46,967 nucleotides of DNA from Lawsonibacter sp. (GTDB lineage Bacteria; Bacillota; Clostridia; Oscillospirales; Oscillospiraceae), in contig JAAWAD010000046.1 in assembly GCA_022791995.1 (NCBI GenBank), forward strand, positions 1 to 46,967. The letters are read 5' to 3'. This document shows positions 32,213 through 40,114 of the stretch, piece by piece. Each line of letters opens with the position of its first letter. The first letter of the stretch is position 1. The notes under the pieces were generated by a model. The model was not told the DNA's origin, did no database searches, and saw only the letters and a list, made by a program, of their open reading frames with translations. The position numbers and the translations under genes were made by a program.

Positions 32213-35200
32213 GTGGATGACATTTGGAGCATATTAGAGCTGGAGCCTACCCAGGATGTGGAAACCATCCGGGGGGCATATGCCCGGCAGACCCATAAGT
32301 ACCACCCGGAGGAGGACCCGGATGGCTTTCTTCGCCTGCGGCAGGCATATCAGGCCGCCCTGGCCCAGGCCCGGGGAGCGGCACCCGCTCCTGCCTCTCC
32401 GCCGGAGCAGGACAGGGATGCGGAAGAGCAGACCGCGCCGGGAGCGGACCAGGAGGACGCCGGCTGGGTACTTCCCGATCTGCCCCCGGAGGAAGGTCCC
32501 AACCCATTCCAGGATCACCCCGCCTTTTTGCAGTTTGTAGAGCTGTATACCGGCAAGCGCAGGAAGGACGCCAAGGCATGGATGGACTATGTGACCTCTG
32601 AACCCTTTCTGGACGCCGCCTGGGAGTCTTCGTTTCCCGCTCTGCTGCTGGCCAAGGTGACGGAGCTGGAGCGGGAGCTGCCTCCCACCCGGGAATTTCT
32701 CACCTGGCTGTCGGTGGCCTACCAGTACACCATCACCAAAAGCGTCTATCTGGACCGGGAGGAGTACCACATCAGCCACCCACACGAGGCAGACTTTGAC
32801 GGGATGCTTCTGATCAAACGGCTGGCCCTCAAGGGCCCCCTGCCCAAACGGCCCACTGGCAACGAGCTGTCCATCCGGGCCAGCTTTCAGGAGTACCGCC
32901 ATCTGGTGAAGCTGGCCCAGCTGGGGATCTGGGATGAACAGACCCTGCGGGAGTTCGACCACACCGTGCGCCGGTATGACAGCGCCTACCTCAAGGACAA
33001 CTGCGACCCCAAGGGGAACATGGAGCACCAGCGCCACCCCGCCGGCCTGCGAGTGCTCACCCACTTTTTCCGCCGGACGGACCTGCCCCAGGAGCTGTAC
33101 CGCACAGTGTGGCAACAGCTGGGCCTGAAAAGCGCCATCATGGGCCGGGCCAAGCTGTTCTACGGCCCCCTGCGGGAGCTGGTGGTGGAGCGGGTCCCGG
33201 ACATCGAGCAGAGCAAGACGGAGAGCTTTCTCCAGCTGAACCGGGACTACCGGGCCTACCGGGACCGCAACCGCATTCTGATGAGCAGTCGCCTGGAGAG
33301 CGACTGGGAGAAGGCCCGGGAGGAGACCGACGCCTTCTTTGTCCGGGAGGATTTTCAGCAAGCCCTGCGGGTGCGCCGCTTCGTGGAGAATCAGCTGCTC
33401 TTGTCCTGGCTCAATACCGCCTGGTGCGGGGAATATTTCCAGCAGCGCCTGCTGGATTTCTACCGGGAAAACCCGGACATCCCCGGCGCCTGTCAGGTGG
33501 TCCTCCGGCTGGAGCAGATGATTCAGGACCACGCGGTCCATCTGCGCAATGTGCAGGATACGTCCGCCCCGGTGCCGGAGGTCCTCACCCTGTCAGACCG
33601 GCCCTTTTTCCGCCACTGGCTGAACACCGGCTTCTATCCGGCCAGGGACCCGGAGACCGGCGCTCCTCTGCTGCAATATCTGACCCAGTTTCCTCTGCTG
33701 CCGGAGTGGAGCCGCCAGCTCCTGGGCGCGGAGGAGGGGGAGATCCCTGTCCCGAGGCAGGTGGTATACACCAATGGGGAGGATGAAATTTCCATCTGCT
33801 TCCACCTGCGGTACATGTCCTTCCAGCTCAACAAAGAGCCGATTTACCGGCCTATGCTGGACTGGGACTGGCTGGTGACTTTGCCGGAGGGGGATATGTT
33901 CTTCTTCCTGCTGCCTCTGGCGCTGTCCGTCTACAGCCAGTACGAGGCGGTGCGGACGGAGCTCCTCCGCCGTCTGGAGACCACCGCCGCCCCGGCGGAG
34001 GATCGGGCTGTCATCGCCGGGATGCTGGCCGGCCACGTGTGCCGCCTGCCCGTCCGGGAGAACGGGGACTGGGCAGACCCGGAGGATATCTTCCCCCTGG
34101 AGCTGTTTGCCGAGGACAGCGACCACCTCTACGGGTGTAGCTGGTTCCGGGACGAGGGGGAGCTGGTCCTCTTCGTACAGACTCCCTCCGGCCGGAGCGG
34201 CCTCCGGGACGGGGAGTACTCCAAGGTGTGGGACGAGGAGACCGCCCTGGCCCTGGCCCGGCAGCAGCTGGAGGAGCTGGTCTCCCCCTCGGGTTTCCAT
34301 GTGGAGCTTCTGAACCCCCTGCCAGAGGCAGTGTACTTAGACCCCGACTTTATGGCCATCGCCCGGGACCCGGAGCGCCGGGGGCAGAACCTCCCCCGCT
34401 CCCTGCTGCGCGACGCGGTGACGGCGGAGAGCCTGGAAACCCTGCTGCTCCTTTTCGCCCAGGGGGCCATCCGCCGGCTGGAGCTGTCCTGGAACGCCTT
34501 CATCCCCTGGGACCACGACTGTCCGTCGCGCCGCTCCCTGGTCTTTCTGAAGGACAAAGCGGGCTTCGCCTGCCTGGTCTTTGACGATACGCGGGCCAAG
34601 TCCTTCGCCCTGCTGTCCCGGCCCGAGCAGTACCGGAACCTGGAGTCGGACCAGGTGGAGTACCTTCCCTTCCGCCAGAGCGAGCTGGCCTGCTACAACG
34701 TCCATGTATCCTTCACCTCCATCCAGCGCAGACTGGACGAGGTTTTCCGGCAGATCGTCCTGCCCCAGGGGGTGGACATCCTGGGCAGCTTCCTGTGGAG
34801 CTACACCTACCGCACCGACCACGGGCGGCACAAATACAACATCGACAAGCAGCTGCTGGGGGGCTTTCCCCCGGAGCGGGCCCGCAACCGCCTCACCGCC
34901 AAGATCTACCTCTCCCTCTACCCTGACATGGCGGTGTACACCGACAACCAGGAGGAGCGGGAGGAGCTGTCTGTGGGCCGTCAGAACCGGGACCGCCTGC
35001 GCCACGCCCTGCTGCGCATGTTCCAGGGGGATTTGTCCAGACTGCGCATGACCTGGGGAACCCAGTCCGGCAGCCAGCGGCACATTTTCATCCTCCGGGA
35101 TGGGGAACGCTTCCTGCTGGCCCACCTGGACGACAGCCGGGAGCGGGCGGAGTTCCATGTGGCCGATGTGTCCACCTATATCAACGTGGAGGGGAAAAAG

Positions 35201-35410
35201 TACCCCAAGGACACCTTCCTGGGCCGGACCACCCCCGCCTACCTGATCCACCTGGGGGCCGCCGACCTGCGCAACGCCCTGGAGCTGCTGCTGGCCAATA
35301 TGGAGCACCCGAAGATCATCCTGGACGAGTTCGCCGCATACGCCTTTGAAAATCCGGTGAAGCCCCGGCCCTACAGCGCCATCCGGGCGGAGCTGGTGGA
35401 GGAGGACTGA
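32213..35410 (+). CDS. Giant J-domain-like co-chaperone
   Basis: Protein of 1065 residues with a short N-terminal J-like domain: MDDIWSILELEPTQDVETIR, then the loop motif KYHPEEDPDGFLRLRQAYQ, where the canonical HPD is HPE. An acidic Pro/Ala-rich linker (about 55-100) follows. The remaining ~950 residues match nothing I can name; they are soluble, rich in Trp, Tyr, Arg and Leu, without membrane segments. GTG at 32213 is the start, eight bases after GGAGG, and only 3 bases separate it from the Hsp70 stop. The tight coupling suggests the two act together, the long C-terminal part probably choosing the client. Confidence 0.8.
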   Translation: MDDIWSILELEPTQDVETIRGAYARQTHKYHPEEDPDGFLRLRQAYQAALAQARGAAPAPASPPEQDRDAEEQTAPGADQEDAGWVLPDLPPEEGPNPFQDHPAFLQFVELYTGKRRKDAKAWMDYVTSEPFLDAAWESSFPALLLAKVTELERELPPTREFLTWLSVAYQYTITKSVYLDREEYHISHPHEADFDGMLLIKRLALKGPLPKRPTGNELSIRASFQEYRHLVKLAQLGIWDEQTLREFDHTVRRYDSAYLKDNCDPKGNMEHQRHPAGLRVLTHFFRRTDLPQELYRTVWQQLGLKSAIMGRAKLFYGPLRELVVERVPDIEQSKTESFLQLNRDYRAYRDRNRILMSSRLESDWEKAREETDAFFVREDFQQALRVRRFVENQLLLSWLNTAWCGEYFQQRLLDFYRENPDIPGACQVVLRLEQMIQDHAVHLRNVQDTSAPVPEVLTLSDRPFFRHWLNTGFYPARDPETGAPLLQYLTQFPLLPEWSRQLLGAEEGEIPVPRQVVYTNGEDEISICFHLRYMSFQLNKEPIYRPMLDWDWLVTLPEGDMFFFLLPLALSVYSQYEAVRTELLRRLETTAAPAEDRAVIAGMLAGHVCRLPVRENGDWADPEDIFPLELFAEDSDHLYGCSWFRDEGELVLFVQTPSGRSGLRDGEYSKVWDEETALALARQQLEELVSPSGFHVELLNPLPEAVYLDPDFMAIARDPERRGQNLPRSLLRDAVTAESLETLLLLFAQGAIRRLELSWNAFIPWDHDCPSRRSLVFLKDKAGFACLVFDDTRAKSFALLSRPEQYRNLESDQVEYLPFRQSELACYNVHVSFTSIQRRLDEVFRQIVLPQGVDILGSFLWSYTYRTDHGRHKYNIDKQLLGGFPPERARNRLTAKIYLSLYPDMAVYTDNQEEREELSVGRQNRDRLRHALLRMFQGDLSRLRMTWGTQSGSQRHIFILRDGERFLLAHLDDSRERAEFHVADVSTYINVEGKKYPKDTFLGRTTPAYLIHLGAADLRNALELLLANMEHPKIILDEFAAYAFENPVKPRPYSAIRAELVEED

Positions 35411-35426
35411 GAGGCCCGGGGAGACG

Positions 35427-35489
35427 TTGAGCTTCGCTCAAACCCACCAGGGCTTCGCCCTGGACCCACCGCCCTTTCAAAAAGGGCGG
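35427..35489. repeat. Array of three tandem hairpins
   Basis: Three perfect short hairpins follow each other: TTGAGC/GCTCAA (35427-35441), CCAGGGC/GCCCTGG (35447-35463) and CCGCCCTTT/AAAGGGCGG (35469-35489), each with a three-base loop. The first two share the TTC loop. It begins 16 bases after the J-protein stop and could act as a terminator, but there is no long T-run. It resembles a dispersed intergenic repeat of related gut Firmicutes, which I cannot verify here. Confidence 0.5.
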
Positions 35490-35588
35490 CCCTAAATTTC
35501 ACTATGTTTTCCGGCAGGGGCGGATATGATCCATCCGACCATTTATCAGAGGCGTGCTGTTGTATGCAATAGAATGGAGGAGGTTGTA

Positions 35589-36181
35589 ATGATGCAGAAG
35601 GACAAACGGACAACAGAACAGCCGGGGCGCAAAAAAGCCGCCAGCTATGGGGCGCGGCGGCCTGTGTGGCGGCAGCTCTGGCGCTGGCCGCCGGATTTTG
35701 GTTTTTGCCCCCCTCTGACCTTCCCATGCTCACCATAAGCGAGGACCAGGGCACAGGCAAGGGCTGCCTCACCGACCAGATCCTCCAGTACAATTTCCGC
35801 CAGGTCCGCTTCCTTGGCGACGAGGAAGGGCGGCTGGGCTATCTCCACATCTGGCGGCCTGACCTGTCAGAAAAGCTGGGGGACTACCCCATCATCCCCC
35901 CGGAGGAGGCCCGGCAGCTGCTGTGCCGGGGACACTATCTCAGCAATGTGCCCTACGCGTTTCCCGGGGAGGAGGCCATCCGGCGCCTGGAGCTGGTCTA
36001 CCGGGCCGAGCCGTGGGAGGAGGTCTTCCTGCCCTGCTACCGCTTTCTTGCGGAGCTGCCTGGGAGCGACGGCCTGCTGGAGGAGGGGGATGATCTGCTG
36101 ACCTACGGGGTCTGCTATGTCCCGGCGGTGGAGGGGCGGTACCTCACCAACATGCCGGAGCGGGGCAACTGTCAGACATAG
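35589..36181 (+). pseudogene. Membrane-anchored hypothetical protein, frame broken at an A6 tract
   Basis: Two frames join at CGCAAAAAAGCC (A6 at 35631-35636). The upstream frame starts at ATGATG (35589) after GGAGGAGG and reads MMQKDKRTTEQPGRKK, then loses sense and stops near 35738. The other frame, read from the A6 tract, gives SRQLWGAAACVAAALALAAG then FWFLPP, a membrane helix, and continues to 36181. One extra A would fuse them into a single protein of about 198 residues with a basic N-terminus, one helix and an external acidic domain (GYLHIWRPDLSEKLGDYPII). A GTG at 35666 could start a shorter form. It may be a real mutation, phase variation, programmed slippage or a sequencing error. 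Family not recognised. The 3' end overlaps birA by 10 bases. Confidence 0.65.
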
Positions 36182-37164
36182 CCGTACATCCCCCGGACGG
36201 AGACCTCCCCGGCGGACAGGGCCTTCCGGGTGCCGTCGGGCAGCTCCACCACCAGACGGAAGCTGTCGTCAATGGCCAGCGCCTGGGCCTCCTGGCGGCT
36301 GGCGGGGGTGATGAGCTGGACCCGGTTGCCCGGGGTGAGGCAGTCGGCCCGGTACTTCTCCAGGTAGAGGGCTTTCTCGTGAGGGAAGGCGGCGTACATC
36401 CGGTCCAGGGCCAGGATCACCTGCACTGCCAGCTCCGCCCGGCGCACCGGGTGTCCCAGAAGCTGGGCCAGGGAGCCCGCCATGTCCTGTATCTCCGGGG
36501 AGAAGTCCTCCGTGCGGTGGTTGACGTTGATGCCGATGCCGGTGACCAGGTACTCCAGGGCGTTGGTCTCGCTCTCCAGGCCCAGCTCGGTGAGGATGCC
36601 CACCAGCTTTTTCCCCTCCAGCACAATGTCGTTGGTCCACTTGATCCGGGGGCGGACGCCGCAGGCGGCCTCAATGCCGTCGCACACCGCCACCGCCACC
36701 CAGGCGGTAAAGTCGGCGGCCTCCTGGGGCTCCAGGCGGGGCCGCAGCAGGACGGACAGATACAGCCCGCAGCCCCGGGGGGACTGGAAGGAGCGGCCCA
36801 GCCGTCCCCGGCCCCCGGTCTGCTCCTCCGCCATGACCACCAGGCCCTCAGCCTCTCCAGACACCGCCCGGCGCTTGCACTCGGTGTTGGTGGAGTCTAT
36901 CGTATCCAGGCACAGCAGCCGCCGGCCCACCAGACAGCCGGACAGGGGGCCGGACAGCTCCCCCTCCCGCACCCGGTCGGGGGCGGACTCCAGCCGATAC
37001 CCCCGGTTGGGGGCGGAGGCGATCTCATACCCCTCCTGACGCAGGGCCTCGATGGCCTTCCACACGGCGGCCCGGCTCACCCCCAGGGCCCGGCTCATGG
37101 CCTCTCCCGATTGATACTCCCCCTGCCGCTCCCGCAGCAGGGACAACACAGCCTCTCGGCTCAT
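36172..37164 (-). CDS. birA: Bifunctional biotin-protein ligase / biotin repressor
   Basis: BirA of 330 residues. The N-terminal winged helix (SGEAMSRALGVSRAAVWKAI, then EALRQEGYEI) binds the biotin operator, and the central ligase domain has DTIDSTNTE, the biotinyl-AMP loop GGRGRLGRSFQSPRGCGLYL and KWTNDIV. The C-terminal SH3-like domain closes the protein. It attaches biotin to carboxylase/decarboxylase carriers and represses biotin genes. GAGGAGGAATTCGT precedes the ATG. It lies downstream of hpf on the same strand, behind a strong terminator. Confidence 0.95.
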   Translation of the reverse strand: MSREAVLSLLRERQGEYQSGEAMSRALGVSRAAVWKAIEALRQEGYEIASAPNRGYRLESAPDRVREGELSGPLSGCLVGRRLLCLDTIDSTNTECKRRAVSGEAEGLVVMAEEQTGGRGRLGRSFQSPRGCGLYLSVLLRPRLEPQEAADFTAWVAVAVCDGIEAACGVRPRIKWTNDIVLEGKKLVGILTELGLESETNALEYLVTGIGINVNHRTEDFSPEIQDMAGSLAQLLGHPVRRAELAVQVILALDRMYAAFPHEKALYLEKYRADCLTPGNRVQLITPASRQEAQALAIDDSFRLVVELPDGTRKALSAGEVSVRGMYGYV

Positions 37165-37188
37165 ACGAATTCCTCCTCACAACCGAAA

Positions 37189-37218
37189 ACGGGGAGCGGC
37201 AAAAATACCGCTCCCCGT
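37189..37218. terminator. Terminator between hpf and birA
   Basis: ACGGGGAGCGG (37189-37199) and CCGCTCCCCGT (37208-37218) form an 11-base-pair stem. On the minus strand it is followed by TTTCGG (ending hpf); on the plus strand by GGTTTTT. It therefore can work in both directions. Confidence 0.75.
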
Positions 37219-37225
37219 GGTTTTT

Positions 37226-37777
37226 CTACTGCTCGTCCTCAATGATGCCATAGTCCCCGTCGTAGCGGCGGTACACCACGGCGAAGGCCCCGCCGGCCTC
37301 CTCGTCCTTGAAGGCGAAAAAGCTGTGCCCCAGCAGGTTCATCTGCAAAATCGCCTCGTCCCGGGTCATGGGCTTGATGGGGAAGGTCTTGCTGCGGACC
37401 ACCCGGTAATCCCCCTCCTCCGGCTCTTCGGAGGCAAAGGAGGACACCTCGCTCATGTCCACATTCCGCTCGAAGGCGCCCTGGCGCAGGCGTTTCTCCA
37501 GGCGGGTCTTGTTTTTGCGGATCTGCCGCTCCAGGGTGGTGACGGCGGCGTCGATGGATGCGTGCATATCCGAGGTACTCTCCGACACCCGGAAGATGGT
37601 TCCGCTGGACCGGATGGTGATTTCCACCTTGTTCATCCGGTCCTTTTCCACACTGAATGTAATGGCTGCGGAGGAGTCCTCCTTAAAGAAACGGTCCAGC
37701 TTTCCTACCTTTTTTTCCGCATAGGCGTGAATGGCGTTGGGTAGGTCAACCTTTTTGTCCGTGAAAACGAATTTCAT
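37226..37777 (-). CDS. hpf: Ribosome hibernation promoting factor, long form
   Basis: Long-form HPF/RaiA of 183 residues, which pairs 70S ribosomes into inactive 100S dimers in stationary phase. The N-terminal domain (1-105) has the fold seen in MKFVFTDKKVDLPNAIHAYA and SDMHASIDAAVTTLERQIRK. After a charged linker, the C-terminal dimerisation domain reads VRSKTFPIKPMTRDEAILQM, then NLLGHSFFAFKDEE. GAGAAAGGAGCGAATCAT precedes the ATG. An extended -10 promoter and a strong terminator indicate a single-gene transcript. Confidence 0.96.
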   Translation of the reverse strand: MKFVFTDKKVDLPNAIHAYAEKKVGKLDRFFKEDSSAAITFSVEKDRMNKVEITIRSSGTIFRVSESTSDMHASIDAAVTTLERQIRKNKTRLEKRLRQGAFERNVDMSEVSSFASEEPEEGDYRVVRSKTFPIKPMTRDEAILQMNLLGHSFFAFKDEEAGGAFAVVYRRYDGDYGIIEDEQ

Positions 37778-37842
37778 ATGATTCGCTCCTTTCTCTTGCC
37801 CCGGGGGGCTGGTGTAGGGAAGGGCTTCAGCCCTCTGTATCC

Positions 37843-37851
37843 ATTATACCA
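37843..37851 (-). promoter_or_regulatory. Extended -10 promoter of hpf
   Basis: On the minus strand TGGTATAAT is a perfect extended -10 element; no good -35 is seen at the proper distance. The hpf ATG is about 65 bases downstream. Confidence 0.55.
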
Positions 37852-37889
37852 TATTGAGAAAAAAATACCAGAGGTTTTTGTGGAAAATT

Positions 37890-39041
37890 TCAAACCCGAA
37901 TGCCGTTGATGAATACCGCCCTCACCTGGCCCATCAGCTCCAGGGGATGGCCGCTGGTGACTACCACGTCGGCGTCCTTCCCTGGGGACAAAGAGCCCAC
38001 CCGGTCGGCGATGCCAGCGATGCGGGCGGCCTGAATGGTGATGGCTGCCAGGGCGTCCTCCTGATCCAGCCCCCCCTTCACCCCCAGAGCGGCGCACAGG
38101 GGAAGGTACTGGATGGGGATCTCCGGGTGGTCGGTGCAGATGGCGAAGGGAACGCCCCCCTGGGCGAGCAAATGGGGGGTGTTCAGGGTCATGTCGGCCA
38201 GCTCTGGCTTGGAGCGGTCCCCCAGACAGGGGCCGGTGATGACGGAGACCCCCTCCTCCTGGAGCAGGTCCACCAGCAGGTGGCTGGCAGTGCCGTGGAC
38301 AATGACGCATTTCAGAGAAAATTCCCGGGCGATGCGCAGGCCGGTGGCAATGTCGCTGGCCCGGTGGGCGTGGATATGGACGGGCAGCTCTCCCCGGACC
38401 ACAGGCAGAAGGGCCTCCAGTCTGGCGTCAAAGTCGGGCTTGTCCTCCTCCTCGTCCTGAGCAGCGCGGTCCAGCTTTTCCCCGTACTCCACCGCCTTTT
38501 GCAGGTTTTCCCGGATGATGGAGGCGATGGCCATACGGGTGACAGGGGTCTCGTCCCGGTCGTGGTAGGTCTGCTTGGGGTTCTCCCCCAGGGCAAGCTT
38601 CATGGCCAGGGGAGCCCGCAGGATCATGGCGTCCACCCACCGGCCGGACGTCTTCAGGGCGGCCATCTGTCCGCTGATGGGGTTGGCGGAGCCGGGGCCG
38701 GTGACCACCGTGGTCACTCCCGCCGCCCGAGCCTCCTGAAAGCAGCGGTCCAGAGGGTTCACCCCGTCAATGGCCCGGAGCTGGGGGGTGCAGGGGTCGG
38801 TGGACTCGTTGCCCTCGTCGTTTTCAAAGCCGACAGCGTCCCCGAACATCCCCAAGTGACAGTGGGCATCCACAAAGCCGGGGCAGATGTGCCCTCCTTG
38901 GGCGTCCAGCGTCTCTCCCTTGAGGGGGGGACAGTTTTCCATGGGCCCTGCCTGAAGAATTTTGCCTTCTTCGATGTACACATAGCCGTGTTCTAGGACA
39001 GGAGCGTCCATGGTGTGGACGGTTCCATTGTAAATAAGCAT
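37890..39041 (-). CDS. Amidohydrolase family protein (imidazolonepropionase-like)
   Basis: Metal-dependent amidohydrolase of 383 residues. The first metal motif is PGFVDAHCHLGMFG; VHIHAHRASDIATGLRI supplies further histidines, CVIVHGTASHLL another, and AICTDHPEIPIQYL the late aspartate. The C-terminus ARIAGIADRVGSLSPGKDAD is standard. The ATG at 39041 is chosen because CAGGAGGAACCTCT lies just upstream and MLIYNGTVHTMD is the usual start; the open frame runs further upstream without support. The substrate is not readable: cyclic amide, dipeptide or chlorohydrolase-type members all look like this. Confidence 0.88.
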   Translation of the reverse strand: MLIYNGTVHTMDAPVLEHGYVYIEEGKILQAGPMENCPPLKGETLDAQGGHICPGFVDAHCHLGMFGDAVGFENDEGNESTDPCTPQLRAIDGVNPLDRCFQEARAAGVTTVVTGPGSANPISGQMAALKTSGRWVDAMILRAPLAMKLALGENPKQTYHDRDETPVTRMAIASIIRENLQKAVEYGEKLDRAAQDEEEDKPDFDARLEALLPVVRGELPVHIHAHRASDIATGLRIAREFSLKCVIVHGTASHLLVDLLQEEGVSVITGPCLGDRSKPELADMTLNTPHLLAQGGVPFAICTDHPEIPIQYLPLCAALGVKGGLDQEDALAAITIQAARIAGIADRVGSLSPGKDADVVVTSGHPLELMGQVRAVFINGIRV

Positions 39042-39082
39042 AGAGGTTCCTCCTGATGGCCCCGTTTCGACAAAGGTTCCCA

Positions 39083-39112
39083 TTGACATTTCCTGGGAAA
39101 CTATGGTATTCT
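39083..39112 (+). promoter_or_regulatory. Promoter of a candidate small RNA
   Basis: TTGACA (39083-39088) and TATTCT (39107-39112) are 18 bases apart, and the -10 has the extended TGG prefix (39104-39106). It points away from the amidohydrolase and toward the structured element that ends in a T7 tract. Confidence 0.6.
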
Positions 39113-39118
39113 GTAGGT

Positions 39119-39196
39119 GCAGCTCAACCAAGCGTGCTTTTGTGCGGCTTCGTCTCTCCCGCACAGCTGGGCGCCCCGACCAGGGGCGCTTTTTTT
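39119..39196 (+). ncRNA. Candidate small RNA ending in an intrinsic terminator
   Basis: About 78 bases from the predicted start to the end of a T7 run. Inside are GTGCGG/CCGCAC (39142-39147 with 39169 region: stem around TTCGTCTCTC), an outer CAGCT/AGCTG pairing that encloses it, and a terminator stem GCGCCCC (39171-39177) / GGGGCGC (39183-39189) followed by T7 (39190-39196). It carries no credible ORF, lies between two minus-strand genes and has its own extended -10 promoter. I cannot assign it to a known RNA family; a small trans-acting RNA or a terminated leader are both possible. Confidence 0.5.
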
Positions 39197-39197
39197 A

Positions 39198-39224
39198 GGA
39201 CCGCCGCAAAAAATGCGGCGGTCC
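39198..39224. repeat. Hairpin between the small RNA and yabR
   Basis: GGACCGCCGC (39198-39207) and GCGGCGGTCC (39215-39224) form a perfect 10-base-pair stem. The loop is AAAAAAT. It lies 17 bases past the yabR stop but lacks a T-run in either direction; together with the adjacent terminator it forms a tandem hairpin. Confidence 0.6.
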
Positions 39225-39241
39225 CGTTTGTTCTGTGCAGC

Positions 39242-39706
39242 TTATGACCGGCGGCCGCCACGGCGGTTGCCGCCCTTTTTTTCCATGTAGTGCAGCTCAG
39301 ACAGCTTGCTGTCCGACGACTGCATGAACTGCTTCAGCCGGTCCTCGAAGTCAGTGGGCTCTTTGGGGGCCTGGCGCACAAAGCCCACAGGCCGTCCGCC
39401 GCCCTGACGGGGCCGCCCGCCGCCGCTGCGCCGCTCTCCCCCTGCCGGGTGGGCGGGGCGGGCCGGAGGCGGCTCCACCTGCTTGATGGACAGATTGATC
39501 CGTCTGGACTGGTCAATCCCAATGACCTTGACCCGGACCTCCTGCCCCTCATGGAGGTGATCGGTCACCTCGTTTACATAGGAATAGGCGATCTCTGAGA
39601 TATGGACCAGACCGGACCGTCCGTCCGGCAGCGCCACAAAGGCGCCAAATTTTGTGATTCCCGTCACCTTTCCGTCCAAAATGGACCCAACACCAAATTC
39701 ACTCAC
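39242..39706 (-). CDS. yabR: S1 RNA-binding domain protein (YabR/CvfD-like)
   Basis: Protein of 154 residues with one S1 domain (about 1-73): GSILDGKVTGITKFGAFVAL, then GRSGLVHISEIA and VRVKVIGIDQSRRINLSIKQ. The C-terminal half is Arg/Gly/Pro-rich and likely binds RNA non-specifically. The protein resembles the ribosome-associated GSP13/CvfD/YabR group. In Bacillus yabR follows divIC, the order seen here. The start is GTG at 39706, about 12 bases after GGAGG. Confidence 0.88.
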   Translation of the reverse strand: MSEFGVGSILDGKVTGITKFGAFVALPDGRSGLVHISEIAYSYVNEVTDHLHEGQEVRVKVIGIDQSRRINLSIKQVEPPPARPAHPAGGERRSGGGRPRQGGGRPVGFVRQAPKEPTDFEDRLKQFMQSSDSKLSELHYMEKKGGNRRGGRRS

Positions 39707-39838
39707 TGACCAGATTATCCTCCCTTGTAAATTTCCCCCTGAACGGACACGTCCACACAGCCGCGCCCGGACAAAGTGTGCTCCTTTTGTGCCCCCGGCG
39801 GGGCGGGTTTGCAGGGGAGCGGTACATTACTCCAGCCC

Positions 39839-40114
39839 TCAGTTGGCCACATCAATGTACAGCTCCTCTCCCTGCTTGACAAACCCCCGGTCCCGGGCCA
39901 CCTGCTCCAGCATGTCAGGATCGTCGCTGTGGGCGATGGCGTCGGACAACTGACGGTTTTCCAGCTCTTGGTCCACCACCTGCCGGGAGAGGGCGTCCCG
40001 CTGCTCCTGGACCGCCTGAATCTGCCCCCGCAGGTCCAGCAGCGTGGTTGCCATGTAAATCAGAAGGACCAGAATCACCACCTTGGTGAGAAAGCCTGCG
40101 CGCTTGAACTGCAT
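39839..40114 (-). CDS. divIC: Septum formation initiator protein DivIC/FtsB
   Basis: Small bitopic membrane protein of 91 residues: a short cytoplasmic basic end, one helix (TKVVILVLLIYMATTLL, about 10-27), an external coiled coil (LRGQIQAVQEQRDALSRQVV) and a conserved ending ARDRGFVKQGEELYIDV. It belongs to the divisome FtsL-DivIB-DivIC subcomplex. GAGAGGGGGG precedes the ATG. The upstream yabQ frame overlaps its first 200 bases, which is unusual. Confidence 0.92.
   Translation of the reverse strand: MQFKRAGFLTKVVILVLLIYMATTLLDLRGQIQAVQEQRDALSRQVVDQELENRQLSDAIAHSDDPDMLEQVARDRGFVKQGEELYIDVAN

Noticed and set aside
39056-39247. 63-codon plus-strand open frame over the small RNA region
   Set aside because: It starts before the predicted promoter, crosses the terminator and has no ribosome site.
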